NCBI GenBank assembly: GCA_963782475.1
Contig: CAWAJW010000015.1
Coordinates: 310,001 to 374,000, forward strand
Source of the DNA: CAVQBP01 sp963782475
Lineage (GTDB): Bacteria; Bacteroidota; Ignavibacteria; Ignavibacteriales; Ignavibacteriaceae
DNA length: 64,000 bases
Reading direction: 5' to 3'
A model generated the notes under the pieces. It did no database searches. It saw only the letters and a list, made by a program, of their open reading frames with translations, and was not told where the DNA came from. Each line of letters starts with the position of its first letter. Within the stretch, counting starts at the first letter, position 1. The position numbers and the translations under genes are program-made. Below, one piece after another: positions 7,746 through 16,544 of the stretch.

Positions 7746-9017
7746 TTATTGCACATAAAAAGTTTGTGTCCGGTTTGGACCGACCGATACAATATTTATG
7801 GTTATCCCTGCATTTTTTACCAGGAATGAAAGATAATTTTTTGTTTCTTCAGGTAAATCTGAGTAAGATTTACATTTTGAAATATCTTTTCTCCACCCCG
7901 GCAGGGTTTTATATATAGGTTTTACACAGTCTAATTTATTTACATCAGTTGGAAAAGATTTGAGCGCCTTCCCCTCAAATTCATAACCAGTACATACCCT
8001 TATTTCATCGAATACACTTAATACATCTAACTTTGTTATTGCAACGCAGTCAATACCATTAATCATAGCAGAATATTTAACAAGGAAGGCATCAAACCAG
8101 CCGCATCTTCTTGGTCTACCTGTAGTTGCTCCATATTCAGCACCTGTTTTCCTTAATTTTTCTCCTACTTCATCAACTAATTCGGTGGGGAAAGGACCAT
8201 TACCTACACGGGTTGTATATGCTTTTACAATTCCGAAAATTTGTGTGATTTTATTTGGCGGAATACCTGTTCCAATACATGCACCACCAGATGTAGGGCT
8301 TGAAGAGGTAACATATGGATATGTCCCATGATCTACATCCAGCAAGGCGCCTTGTGCACCTTCCATTAAGATCGATTTTCCTTCACTAATAGCATTATTT
8401 AAATAACTTGGGATATCCTTAATGTATTTGTCAATAGTTTTATCAAATTCCTGGTATTCTTTAATAATAGCTTCAACATCAAGCTCATCATGATTATAAA
8501 CTTTTTTAAGAAGGTTATTCTTCTCTTTTAAATTGATCCTTATCTTTTCTTCAAGAACCTTCCTATTTAGCAGGTCTACTATCCTAATACCTTTGCGTGC
8601 ATATTTATCTATATAGCAAGGTCCAATTCCGCGTCCTGTTGTGCCGATTTTATTTTCACCGCTTTCATTAATCGAATCAAGCAGCTTATGGTAAGGCATA
8701 ATTAAGTGCGCATTATGACTAATAAAGAGCCTGCCGTTAACTTTTATATTATTTTTTTCGAGCAATTCGATTTCCTGGAGAAGGGCAGACGGATCAATCA
8801 CTACACCATTCCCAATAACACAGATTACATTCTCTCTTAAAATACCTGAAGGGATTAAATGAAGTATAAATTGTTTATCTCCAATCTCAACCGTGTGGCC
8901 TGCATTTGCACCGCCCTGATACCTGGCTACAATATCAACTTTTTCACTTAGGATATCAACAATTTTCCCCTTCCCCTCATCCCCCCATTGGCTTCCGACT
9001 AACACAGTAACGTTCAT
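7746..9017 (-). CDS. purA: adenylosuccinate synthetase
   Basis: PurA joins IMP and aspartate with GTP to make adenylosuccinate, the first step toward AMP. The 423-residue protein has the N-terminal GTP-binding GSQWGDEGKGKI, then GGANAGHTVE, the IMP-binding GTTGRGIGPCY, MEGAQGALLDVDHGTYPYVTSS, and GATTGRPRRCGWFDA with the base-specific TKLDVL after it. All key residues appear to be present and length matches bacterial PurA. It lies between a terminator at 9056-9083 and a histidine kinase gene downstream. Confidence 0.97.
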   Translation of the reverse strand: MNVTVLVGSQWGDEGKGKIVDILSEKVDIVARYQGGANAGHTVEIGDKQFILHLIPSGILRENVICVIGNGVVIDPSALLQEIELLEKNNIKVNGRLFISHNAHLIMPYHKLLDSINESGENKIGTTGRGIGPCYIDKYARKGIRIVDLLNRKVLEEKIRINLKEKNNLLKKVYNHDELDVEAIIKEYQEFDKTIDKYIKDIPSYLNNAISEGKSILMEGAQGALLDVDHGTYPYVTSSSPTSGGACIGTGIPPNKITQIFGIVKAYTTRVGNGPFPTELVDEVGEKLRKTGAEYGATTGRPRRCGWFDAFLVKYSAMINGIDCVAITKLDVLSVFDEIRVCTGYEFEGKALKSFPTDVNKLDCVKPIYKTLPGWRKDISKCKSYSDLPEETKNYLSFLVKNAGITINIVSVGPNRTQTFYVQ

Positions 9018-9055
9018 AATATTCCCTGAATTAAACTTAAATAATTAAACAAAAT

Positions 9056-9083
9056 AAAACTCCGGATAATCACCCGGAGTTTT
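9056..9083 (-). terminator. terminator after the STAS gene
   Basis: Ten-base perfect arms AAAACTCCGG (9056-9065) and CCGGAGTTTT (9074-9083) enclose an 8-base loop. Read on the minus strand it follows the STAS stop codon by about 25 bases and ends in TTTTATTTTG. It separates the STAS gene from purA. Confidence 0.8.
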
Positions 9084-9107
9084 AAAAATAAGGAGTGTTA
9101 AACAATA

Positions 9108-9452
9108 TTAAACAGCAGAAAAACTGTTTGCCGCTTCATCAACGCTATTATAATATTCAAAAATGGTAATGAGCTTTGTAATTACCAGCAAGCTTTGAAT
9201 TTTATCGGTGACGTTAGCTAATTTTAAATTACCCTCAGCTTTTTTCATGGTAGTTAATCCTCCGATTAACATACCTAACCCTGAACTATTCATAAACTTA
9301 ACATCATGAAGATCTACAATAACGTTCTTCTTCCCTTCATCAATATATTTATGAAGCAGTTCGTTAAATTCCTTGGTGTCGTCACCACCCATCACATTTC
9401 CCTTTAATTCTAGTACTACTGCATTGTATTTTTCAGCGGTTTTAACTTTCAT
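9108..9452 (-). CDS. STAS-domain anti-anti-sigma factor
   Basis: The 114-residue single-domain protein matches the SpoIIAA/RsbV family. It has the central FMNSSGLGMLIG motif in which Ser56 or Ser57 is the expected phosphorylation site. Such proteins bind an RsbW-type kinase when unphosphorylated and release the kinase's target, often a sigma factor. It stands alone with its own terminator. The nearest RsbW-type kinase gene is at 14405, with a second STAS gene beside it, so which partner it serves cannot be told from sequence. Confidence 0.88.
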   Translation of the reverse strand: MKVKTAEKYNAVVLELKGNVMGGDDTKEFNELLHKYIDEGKKNVIVDLHDVKFMNSSGLGMLIGGLTTMKKAEGNLKLANVTDKIQSLLVITKLITIFEYYNSVDEAANSFSAV

Positions 9453-9701
9453 TATTAAACTCCTTAAATTTTCTGTTAAATTTAGTCAGTTGATAATTCT
9501 TTTGCAAGTTAAAATAGTTTTTAGGAATTAAAATAAGATTATTTTTAAAAAAAAACATTTTTTTATTCTTTAAAAATTACTAAAAAAGGTTCTATAATAT
9601 TTATTTTTCAAAGTTAAATTTACAAATTATTGCAGTTTATTTCTAATATTCAGATAATCGAAATCTAATGGAACAATTAAAAATCTTAAACGTCTAAAAA
9701 A

Positions 9702-10298
9702 ATGAAATTCAAAAAAAATAAAAAAGATTTGTATAATCCACAGATACTAAGCTTAGACGATGATTTTTCACTTATAAAAAGGTTTATCGATGGTGAGGAA
9801 TCGGTTTTTAGATTCATAGTTCAGAGGCACAAGGAGAAGGTGCGAAATATTATATACCTGACATTAGGTTCAAATGAAGATGTTGACGATATAGCTCAGG
9901 AGGTTTTTATTACAGTATATAAAAATTTGAACCAATTTAAGTTTCAATCGCAGTTTACAACATGGTTATATAGAGTTACAGTAAATAAGTGTAAAGATTA
10001 TCTTAGAAAAATGAAAATCAGAAAAATTTTTTCACCAATAAAAGATGCAGACAGGGAAGTCGGTTATAATATTGCAGCTGAAGAAAGCAATACGGCAGAA
10101 CTAGTCCAAGATGCAATAAAAAAGCTACCGGATAAATTGCGTATCCCCTTATTGTTAAAAGATATTGAAGGGTTTAGCTATCAGGAAATTGCAGAAACTG
10201 TTCAATGTGAAATTGGCACTGTGAAGTCAAGAATTTTCAGGGCAAGAGAAGGGTTGAAAAATTTATTAAAGCCTTATGAGCAGGAGCTGATGCTATGA
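9702..10298 (+). CDS. ECF-family RNA polymerase sigma factor
   Basis: The 198-residue protein has sigma region 2 (about 28-95, with DVDDIAQEVFITVYKNL and FTTWLYRVTVNKCKDYL) and region 4 (about 135-192, LPDKLRIPLLLKDIEG, YQEIAE and GTVKSRIFRARE). Region 3 is missing, as in extracytoplasmic-function sigma factors. The next gene overlaps it by four bases (ATGA) and encodes a membrane anti-sigma factor, the usual pairing. The AT-rich 249-base region upstream is shared with the divergent STAS gene and probably holds both promoters; TATAAT occurs at about 9594. Confidence 0.92.
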   Translation: MKFKKNKKDLYNPQILSLDDDFSLIKRFIDGEESVFRFIVQRHKEKVRNIIYLTLGSNEDVDDIAQEVFITVYKNLNQFKFQSQFTTWLYRVTVNKCKDYLRKMKIRKIFSPIKDADREVGYNIAAEESNTAELVQDAIKKLPDKLRIPLLLKDIEGFSYQEIAETVQCEIGTVKSRIFRAREGLKNLLKPYEQELML

Positions 10299-11806
10299 AA
10301 AATTTACACAAAGAATTTAAACTTTTGTCAGCCTATATTGATGACGAATTAACACCCGGAGAAAAATCTGAAATTGAAGAGAAGCTGCTCTCTTCCAGGG
10401 AACTTCAATCAGAACTGAAAAAATTGAAAAAAATAAAAGAATTAACATCTTATTCTTATAAGAAGGTTGAAGAAAATCCTTACTTTGAAACCCGTGTAGG
10501 CGCTGCACTTAGCTTTAATAATCACCGTAAAAATAGAATTAAAAAATGGTATCCTGCCATAGGATTTACCATTATAACTATTGCTTTAATGGTTATATTA
10601 AAATTCAATCCCAACATTATTGAAGATATATTAAAACAGCAAAAGACAAACTTATCCGGTTTCTATACCGAAAATTTGAAACCGCTGCTTTTAACTGCGG
10701 GATTGACAAACGAAGATATTTTCAATTTTGCCTTTTCCAAGCAATTGCCTTTGGATAAGTCCAACCGTAAGTATTTGCTGTTAGGTTCAAAATCAAATGG
10801 CGATAATTATTTTGAAATTAAAAATGCAAGTATAATTCCGGATGGAGATAGCTTTGATAAATTTGTTCGGGCTTTGAACTTAAATAAAGAACAGAAACAA
10901 CAAATGGATTCAATTCTTGATTCGTATGCCGATGATCTTCAATCACAGGTTTTGGTAAATGATAAAAATACCGTTGCAATAAATCCTAATTTATGGAATT
11001 ACCACAAAGCAATATTTGCTGATATAATGGCATTTGCAAAAGATGTCAATAGAAATGAATTCAACAAATTTGTTCCATCCGGTTATACTTTTTATAATAA
11101 ATCCGAGGTGAATAATTTTGTTAGTAAAATCAAGAACCGTCCCGACAGTCAGTATATATTTATAACACCTGATTCGGTCTTTTCATCAACATTTAATTTT
11201 GATAAAGATAAATTTAGAGCCGAAATGGAAAAATTCCATAAAGAATTAAAAGAGAATTTAAAAAACTTTGATAAGAATAGTAAAGAATTCCGCTTTAATG
11301 TGATTATTGACAGTAACCTTGCTAAGCTGAAGAAAGATAAATCGTTTAATAAAAACTTTAAAGTGTTTATTGATTCAAATATGTGCAGGGTAGAATTAGG
11401 AAATATCCAAATACCGCATATCGAACTTCCTAACTTTGATAGTATTGCAGCTCAGATTGATAAAGCTACTAAAAATTTTAGAAGCTTCTCTTTTTCTCTA
11501 CCGCAATTTGACGGTAAAAATCACTTTAAGTTTAAATTTAGAGACGGGGACTCAACACATAGCTTTGATTTTAAAATCCCGAATGTAGATTCCTTGATTG
11601 GTCTGCATAAAAATTTCTTTTATTCACCGGGGGATTCTACCGCAGCTTTCAAATTTTTTCAAAACGATTCTTTAATTAACCAGAAAGAATTCAGAAAGCA
11701 GATGCAAAAGCTACAAAAAGAGATTGAGAAAATGAGAGAAGAAATGAATAATTTGAAGAATAACATGAACAAAGAAACAAAAAAATCCAAATCCGTTGAA
11801 ATCTAG
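10295..11806 (+). CDS. membrane anti-sigma factor with large extracytoplasmic domain
   Basis: The 503-residue protein begins with an anti-sigma-like helical domain (LLSAYIDDELTPGEKSEIEE, about residues 8-60) that lacks the His-Cys-Cys zinc site of many such factors. One membrane segment follows (about 86-105). The long C-terminal part lies outside and is unusual. It has a segment LNLNKEQKQQMDSILDSY that recalls the LTxxQ helices of CpxP/Spy-type proteins, many Phe/Asp-rich strands (FKFRDGDSTHSFDFKIPN) and a final coiled coil (about 465-495). It overlaps the sigma gene by four bases. It probably holds the sigma factor at the membrane until an envelope signal arrives; the signal is not evident. 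Confidence 0.8.
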   Translation: MKNLHKEFKLLSAYIDDELTPGEKSEIEEKLLSSRELQSELKKLKKIKELTSYSYKKVEENPYFETRVGAALSFNNHRKNRIKKWYPAIGFTIITIALMVILKFNPNIIEDILKQQKTNLSGFYTENLKPLLLTAGLTNEDIFNFAFSKQLPLDKSNRKYLLLGSKSNGDNYFEIKNASIIPDGDSFDKFVRALNLNKEQKQQMDSILDSYADDLQSQVLVNDKNTVAINPNLWNYHKAIFADIMAFAKDVNRNEFNKFVPSGYTFYNKSEVNNFVSKIKNRPDSQYIFITPDSVFSSTFNFDKDKFRAEMEKFHKELKENLKNFDKNSKEFRFNVIIDSNLAKLKKDKSFNKNFKVFIDSNMCRVELGNIQIPHIELPNFDSIAAQIDKATKNFRSFSFSLPQFDGKNHFKFKFRDGDSTHSFDFKIPNVDSLIGLHKNFFYSPGDSTAAFKFFQNDSLINQKEFRKQMQKLQKEIEKMREEMNNLKNNMNKETKKSKSVEI

Positions 11807-11819
11807 CAAGTTGCAGTAC

Positions 11820-11848
11820 GGATAGTTGATTGTGCCGAAAATCTATCC
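11820..11848 (+). terminator. possible weak terminator after the anti-sigma gene
   Basis: Six-base arms GGATAG (11820-11825) and CTATCC (11843-11848) enclose a 17-base loop and are followed by TATAATTTTT. The stem is short and the T run is interrupted. It may mark the end of the sigma/anti-sigma unit before the phosphatase gene. Confidence 0.3.
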
Positions 11849-11944
11849 TATAATTTTTCCGTTCATACTTCTTTTCTTTACAAAAAACTAATTTTAATGT
11901 AATTTATCTTTAGATTATTGCATAAATACGCAAAAAACGGAAAA

Positions 11945-14059
11945 ATGACTTTTATAGAAGCAAAATTTAAAAGAAATATGAAGCTCCAGGCATTTCTTGG
12001 ATTTACGGCATTATTGCTTATTTATAAAATAATTTACCCCGCCGTTCAATTTTTCCCATTAATTTTGATTAACGAGATTCTAGTAATTGCTTTAACTATT
12101 TTTTTAATACTCCATTTTTTTGACCTGTTTAAGTCAAAAAGAATAAATCCTGTTTCATTAGTAATGAGTGTAGGAATTGTATCGGCAATTATTTTTTTCC
12201 TTATTTCTTTCTCAAATACAATAATTAACGGACTTTTTAGTGATGTAAGTGAAAGAGTTAAAAACCCTGATCTTATTTTCAGTATAATTACTTTTATATA
12301 CTCACTTATAATCCTTATTTCACTTTCATATATATTTTTATCCTTTAAAGAATTCTTCTATCTAAATAAAAAACAGAATGCAAGCACTTATTTTAACACT
12401 ATGGTTGTGTTTATCATTTTATCTGCATTGACTGCATTCCTTAAAAATGATCATGACCTATCATTTATAAAGAATACTTTTTTTATAGTCTCGGTTATCC
12501 TGATAGTAATTAATTCACTTAAAATTTCCTGGATTGCCTTTGTAGTTAAGAAAGAAAAATTAATAATATTATTTTTATCAATAATAATTGCAATTCTTTT
12601 TACTGTTAACCTTATAAATAATTCCGATAAAGAAATTCATCACCGAATATTATCGCAATTCTCTCCTGCACTAAACCAGTTTTTCAGCATTATAATGCTT
12701 TACGGGATAATCTATTTCAGTATCTTATTTTTTACCACATTATTCCATATGCCCACTGCTGAAGCTTTCGATAGGAAAGCACAGGAAGTTTCTTCATTTC
12801 AATATTTCAGCAAACTAATTATCCAGGTGCTGGATTTTTCCGAATTAACAGAAACCATTACGGATATCGGGATGAAGGTATGTGAAGCACATGCAGCCTG
12901 GATAGTTTTTCAGGAAGAAAAAAGTTTAAAAATTATTGCCAACAAAAATATCGGTTTAGTAAATGCGGAGAAATTAACCAATTATATCTTTGAAAAGAAT
13001 ATCGGGAAATATGATAAGACATTTATTCTTAAACTGGAAAAATACAAGAGTGCAATAGAATCCGACGAAAATTATTCTTTAGCAGCTGTTTCTCCTTTAA
13101 AAGCATATAATACTTTAAGAGGATACTTAATAGTTGTAAAAAAAGAAAACTATATTTTCGATGAGGAAGATAAAAATGCAATTAATACCTTCTCAGATTA
13201 TGCCTCTGTGGCGATAGAAAATTCAAGGCTGCTGGAAGAATCTATTGAAAAAGAGAGACTTGAAAAAGAACTTGATGTTGCAAGAGAAATACAAAGAAAA
13301 ATAATACCTGCAAAAAATCCCCAATATGATAAATTGGAAATATCCTCTGCTTTCATTCCGGCTTTTGAAGTTGGAGGTGATTATTATGACTTTTTCGAAA
13401 TTGGTCAAAATAAAATTGCTTTCATAATTGCAGATGTATCAGGAAAGGGAATTTCAGCAGCATTTATAATGGCTGAAATAAAAGGGATTTTTGAATCTCT
13501 CTCAAAAACAATAGAGAGTCCAAGGGAAATATTAATAAATGCAAATCAAATATTGAAGCGAACACTCGATAGGAAAAGCTTTGTGAGTGCTGCATATGGA
13601 GTTATAGATTTATATGAAGAAAAACTGCTGCTGGCCAGAGCCGGGCATTGCCCCGTACTTTTACTTAGAGATGATTCAGCTGAAAATCTGCGACCTTCCG
13701 GCCTGGGATTAGGTTTGGATTTCGGACTGCGTTTTTCTGAAACTCTTGATGAAATAGAACTAAACCTGAGAGAGAATGATACAATCGTTCTTTATACTGA
13801 CGGAATCAGCGAAGCAAAGAACAGCAGGGAAGAAGACTTTGGTGATTTTCAATTTCAGAAAATACTCTTGGAAAATAGTTACAAAAATGCTGATGAGATA
13901 ACTAATTCAGTATTAAAAGAAATAACCTTATTTTCAAGAAATAATCATCAGCAAGATGATATAACACTGGTAATATTAAAATGGAAACCTAAAATTAAAA
14001 ATGATGGAGAGGAAGAATGGCAGAATTTAACACCTCTGTTAAAGAACAAGGAGAAATAA
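11945..14059 (+). CDS. RsbU-type PP2C serine phosphatase with membrane and GAF domains
   Basis: About eight hydrophobic segments fill residues 10-270, then comes a GAF-like region (about 300-430). A short coiled linker (LEESIEKERLEKELDVAREIQ) leads to a SpoIIE/PP2C phosphatase domain with VGGDYYDFFEI, IIADVSGKGISAA, ARAGHCPVL, LYTDGISEA and QDDITLVIL. These hold the metal-binding aspartates. Such enzymes dephosphorylate STAS antagonists. The STAS gene at 14017 overlaps its 3' end by 43 bases. Start is uncertain: a TTG at 11918 is in frame and neither start has a strong ribosome site, so the ATG at 11945 was chosen. Confidence 0.87.
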   Translation: MTFIEAKFKRNMKLQAFLGFTALLLIYKIIYPAVQFFPLILINEILVIALTIFLILHFFDLFKSKRINPVSLVMSVGIVSAIIFFLISFSNTIINGLFSDVSERVKNPDLIFSIITFIYSLIILISLSYIFLSFKEFFYLNKKQNASTYFNTMVVFIILSALTAFLKNDHDLSFIKNTFFIVSVILIVINSLKISWIAFVVKKEKLIILFLSIIIAILFTVNLINNSDKEIHHRILSQFSPALNQFFSIIMLYGIIYFSILFFTTLFHMPTAEAFDRKAQEVSSFQYFSKLIIQVLDFSELTETITDIGMKVCEAHAAWIVFQEEKSLKIIANKNIGLVNAEKLTNYIFEKNIGKYDKTFILKLEKYKSAIESDENYSLAAVSPLKAYNTLRGYLIVVKKENYIFDEEDKNAINTFSDYASVAIENSRLLEESIEKERLEKELDVAREIQRKIIPAKNPQYDKLEISSAFIPAFEVGGDYYDFFEIGQNKIAFIIADVSGKGISAAFIMAEIKGIFESLSKTIESPREILINANQILKRTLDRKSFVSAAYGVIDLYEEKLLLARAGHCPVLLLRDDSAENLRPSGLGLGLDFGLRFSETLDEIELNLRENDTIVLYTDGISEAKNSREEDFGDFQFQKILLENSYKNADEITNSVLKEITLFSRNNHQQDDITLVILKWKPKIKNDGEEEWQNLTPLLKNKEK

Positions 14060-14388
14060 GTAAAGTTTATTTGAAAGGATACCTGGATGCGCATACTGCG
14101 CCGTCTTTAGAAAATACTTTTTCCAACCTTATCGACAGCCAGAGGTATAAAATAATTGTAAATTTTCAGGACCTGGCCTATATAAGCAGTGCCGGACTGG
14201 GTGTATTTATGGCTTTTATTGAGAAGGTCAGGGAAAACAAAGGCGATATTAAATTAACCAGCATGACCGACAAAGTATATAATATTTTTGATCTACTAGG
14301 TTTTCCGCTGCTCTATGAAATCTTTAATTCTGAAGATGAAGCAGTTAAAAAATTTATTGAGAACAAAAACGTTGAAAACAAACAATAA
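14017..14388 (+). CDS. STAS-domain anti-anti-sigma factor
   Basis: The 123-residue RsbV/SpoIIAA-like protein has the core motif YISSAGLGVFMAF, with Ser57 or Ser58 as expected phosphorylation site. Its ATG lies within the end of the phosphatase gene, preceded by GGAGAGGAAGA, so translation is probably coupled. The kinase gene follows 16 bases later. The order phosphatase, antagonist, kinase, phosphatase is that of a partner-switching operon. Confidence 0.9.
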   Translation: MAEFNTSVKEQGEISKVYLKGYLDAHTAPSLENTFSNLIDSQRYKIIVNFQDLAYISSAGLGVFMAFIEKVRENKGDIKLTSMTDKVYNIFDLLGFPLLYEIFNSEDEAVKKFIENKNVENKQ

Positions 14389-14404
14389 ACATAAAGAAAA
14401 AAAG

Positions 14405-14815
14405 ATGATTGTAAAGAGTCGTACCGAAAATCTTTCGGAAATAAGGGAATTTATCTATTCTACGGCGCAGGATATTGGTGTTTCAAAACAAGTTATCGAT
14501 GATATTATTCTTGCTGTTGATGAGGCTTGCACGAATATTATAAAACATGCTTACAAGTATTATCCTGACGGAGAAATAATAATTAAACTGAAATATGATC
14601 TTCATAAATTCACTATAATTATTATTGATCATGGTGCCTCTTTTGAGCCTGATACTGTTCCTGAGCCGAACCTGGAAAAATTTTATGAACAAAGAAAAGT
14701 CGGCGGACTGGGAATGTACCTAATGAAAAGATTAATGGATGAAGTAAAATATGTTTCAATACCGGGGAAATACAACCAGGTTCTTCTCTCAAAAAATCTT
14801 AATTCAGCAATATGA
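14405..14815 (+). CDS. RsbW-type serine kinase / anti-sigma factor
   Basis: A GHKL ATPase of about 136 residues with N box AVDEACTNIIKHAY, G1-like DHGASFEP and G2-like GGLGMYLMKRLMDEV. Proteins of this kind phosphorylate the STAS antagonist and bind a sigma factor or another target. The ATG at 14405 (MIVKSRTENL) was chosen because the domain begins there. An in-frame ATG at 14315 would add 30 residues that overlap the STAS gene and look unlike protein. Its stop overlaps the start of the next phosphatase gene (ATGA at 14812-14815). Confidence 0.9.
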   Translation: MIVKSRTENLSEIREFIYSTAQDIGVSKQVIDDIILAVDEACTNIIKHAYKYYPDGEIIIKLKYDLHKFTIIIIDHGASFEPDTVPEPNLEKFYEQRKVGGLGMYLMKRLMDEVKYVSIPGKYNQVLLSKNLNSAI

Positions 14816-16497
14816 TTATGAATGATACCGAAGATTTGAAAATTAAAAGAAATTTAACTGCACTTGTTGAGTTCAGCAGAATTATTAATTCCAGCCGAGA
14901 CCTTGAATTTATTTTAAATAATATTCTTTTTACATGCATGGGGAAATTTTTTGTTACAAAGGGATTGATCGCAATTAAATATGGGGACAACCTGGAATTG
15001 AAATCTTCAAAAGGGATTTCTGAAAATATAATCCGTACTTTCCCTTTTTTGAAAGCAGGAAAAGAATTTCTTAATGATGAATCATTTAAAGAGTTTTTAA
15101 TTATATCGGGGCTGCAGGTTATTGAAAAAATTAATTCATCTGAAGGATGTATCGGTATTATTTGCTTAGGAGAAAAATTAAACAAAATTCCTTTTACCGA
15201 TGATGATCTTGAATTTTTAAGAACTATATTAAATATTTCGGCTACAGCCGTACAAAACTCTCTTGTGATTAATGAACTGACAAAAGTCAACAGGATGCTT
15301 GATTCAAGGGTCAACAGGCTAGGTTCACTTTTTGAGCTAAGTAAAGAATTCGGCTTATTTTCGGAAAGTACAAAAGTTGCAAGATTATTAATTTATTCGG
15401 TGATAGGTCAGTTTCTTATATCAAAATTTGCTGTAATTAGCTTTGAAGGTAACAAAATTCATTTGCTTGAGTCTAAATTTGCAGACGAAGCTTTATTGAA
15501 AGCTGTAAAAATATATGATCTTCAGAAACTGGAAACTTCATTGACTAAAGAGATAATCGACAGAGACTACCCCGAGTTACGAGATCTTTCGGTTGAACTT
15601 GTGGTGCCGATGCAGGTTCAGGGAGAAAGCAAAGGATTAATTGTACTTGGCAAAAGAATTAATAATATGAATTTTACTGAAACAGATATAGAATTTATCT
15701 ATTCGGTAGGAAGTCTTGCAATTATTTCTCTTGAGAATAAGAGACTATTTCGCGAAGCCTTAGAAAAACAGAAAATGGAAGAAGAGCTGGAAATTGCAAG
15801 AGACATTCAGAAAAATCTATTTCCCCAGGAAATACCCGAATTTAGTAATTTTGATATTGCTGCATTAAACAATTCTTCAAGACAGGTTGGCGGAGATTAT
15901 TACGATATTATTGAATTGGATTATAATACTTTTTGTATTGCTATAGGGGATGTTTCCGGTAAAGGTGTACCGGCAGCATTATTAATGGCAAATCTTCAGG
16001 CTTTTTTAAAGACAACAGTTAAGCAGGGAATGAAACTGGATGAGGCAACCGCCCTAATAAATGATCTTATTTCGGAAAATACTTCGGATGGAAAATTTAT
16101 AACTTTTTTCTGGGCGGTTATCGAAAACGACATAAAGAAAATGACTTATGTAAATGCCGGGCATAACCATCCTTTACTTATCCGGAATGGGAACATAAGC
16201 AAACTGGATAAAGGCGGGATGATACTTGGTGTAATGAAAACAGTAATACCTTATATCTCCGAAACCGTACAGCTTCAAAAAGACGATGTAATTGTTTTAT
16301 TTACTGATGGAGTTTCTGAAGCAATGAATAAGAAAGGTGAAGAATTTAGCGATAAAAAACTGGAATCTTTATCTTTAAGTCTTTCTGATTTATCATCTTC
16401 TCAAATTATTTCTTCTATTAAAGCTGAAGTTCAGGCTTTTGCTTCCGGTGCTCTTCAATCTGACGATATAACATTATTGGTTTTGAAAGTTAATTAA
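14812..16497 (+). CDS. RsbU-type PP2C serine phosphatase, cytosolic, GAF domains
   Basis: The 561-residue soluble protein has no membrane segments. One or two GAF-like regions (about 15-155 and 165-310) are followed by the helical linker LEIARDIQKNLFPQEIP. The PP2C/SpoIIE domain (about 345-561) shows RQVGGDYYDIIE, IAIGDVSGKGVPAALLM, VNAGHNHPLLI, LFTDGVSEAMN and SDDITLLVLKV. It overlaps the kinase gene by four bases. It is likely the cytosolic-signal input to the same switch as the membrane phosphatases on either side. A small inverted repeat TAGTAC/GTACTA lies in the gap after it. Confidence 0.9.
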   Translation: MIMNDTEDLKIKRNLTALVEFSRIINSSRDLEFILNNILFTCMGKFFVTKGLIAIKYGDNLELKSSKGISENIIRTFPFLKAGKEFLNDESFKEFLIISGLQVIEKINSSEGCIGIICLGEKLNKIPFTDDDLEFLRTILNISATAVQNSLVINELTKVNRMLDSRVNRLGSLFELSKEFGLFSESTKVARLLIYSVIGQFLISKFAVISFEGNKIHLLESKFADEALLKAVKIYDLQKLETSLTKEIIDRDYPELRDLSVELVVPMQVQGESKGLIVLGKRINNMNFTETDIEFIYSVGSLAIISLENKRLFREALEKQKMEEELEIARDIQKNLFPQEIPEFSNFDIAALNNSSRQVGGDYYDIIELDYNTFCIAIGDVSGKGVPAALLMANLQAFLKTTVKQGMKLDEATALINDLISENTSDGKFITFFWAVIENDIKKMTYVNAGHNHPLLIRNGNISKLDKGGMILGVMKTVIPYISETVQLQKDDVIVLFTDGVSEAMNKKGEEFSDKKLESLSLSLSDLSSSQIISSIKAEVQAFASGALQSDDITLLVLKVN

Positions 16498-16544
16498 CAT
16501 CATGGTAGTACAGAATAGTACTATTTGCTGCAGATAATAGAAAA

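Noticed and set aside
14799..15314. A 171-codon open frame on the minus strand
   Set aside because: It lies wholly opposite the phosphatase gene at 14812-16497, whose domains are clear, and it resembles no protein family.
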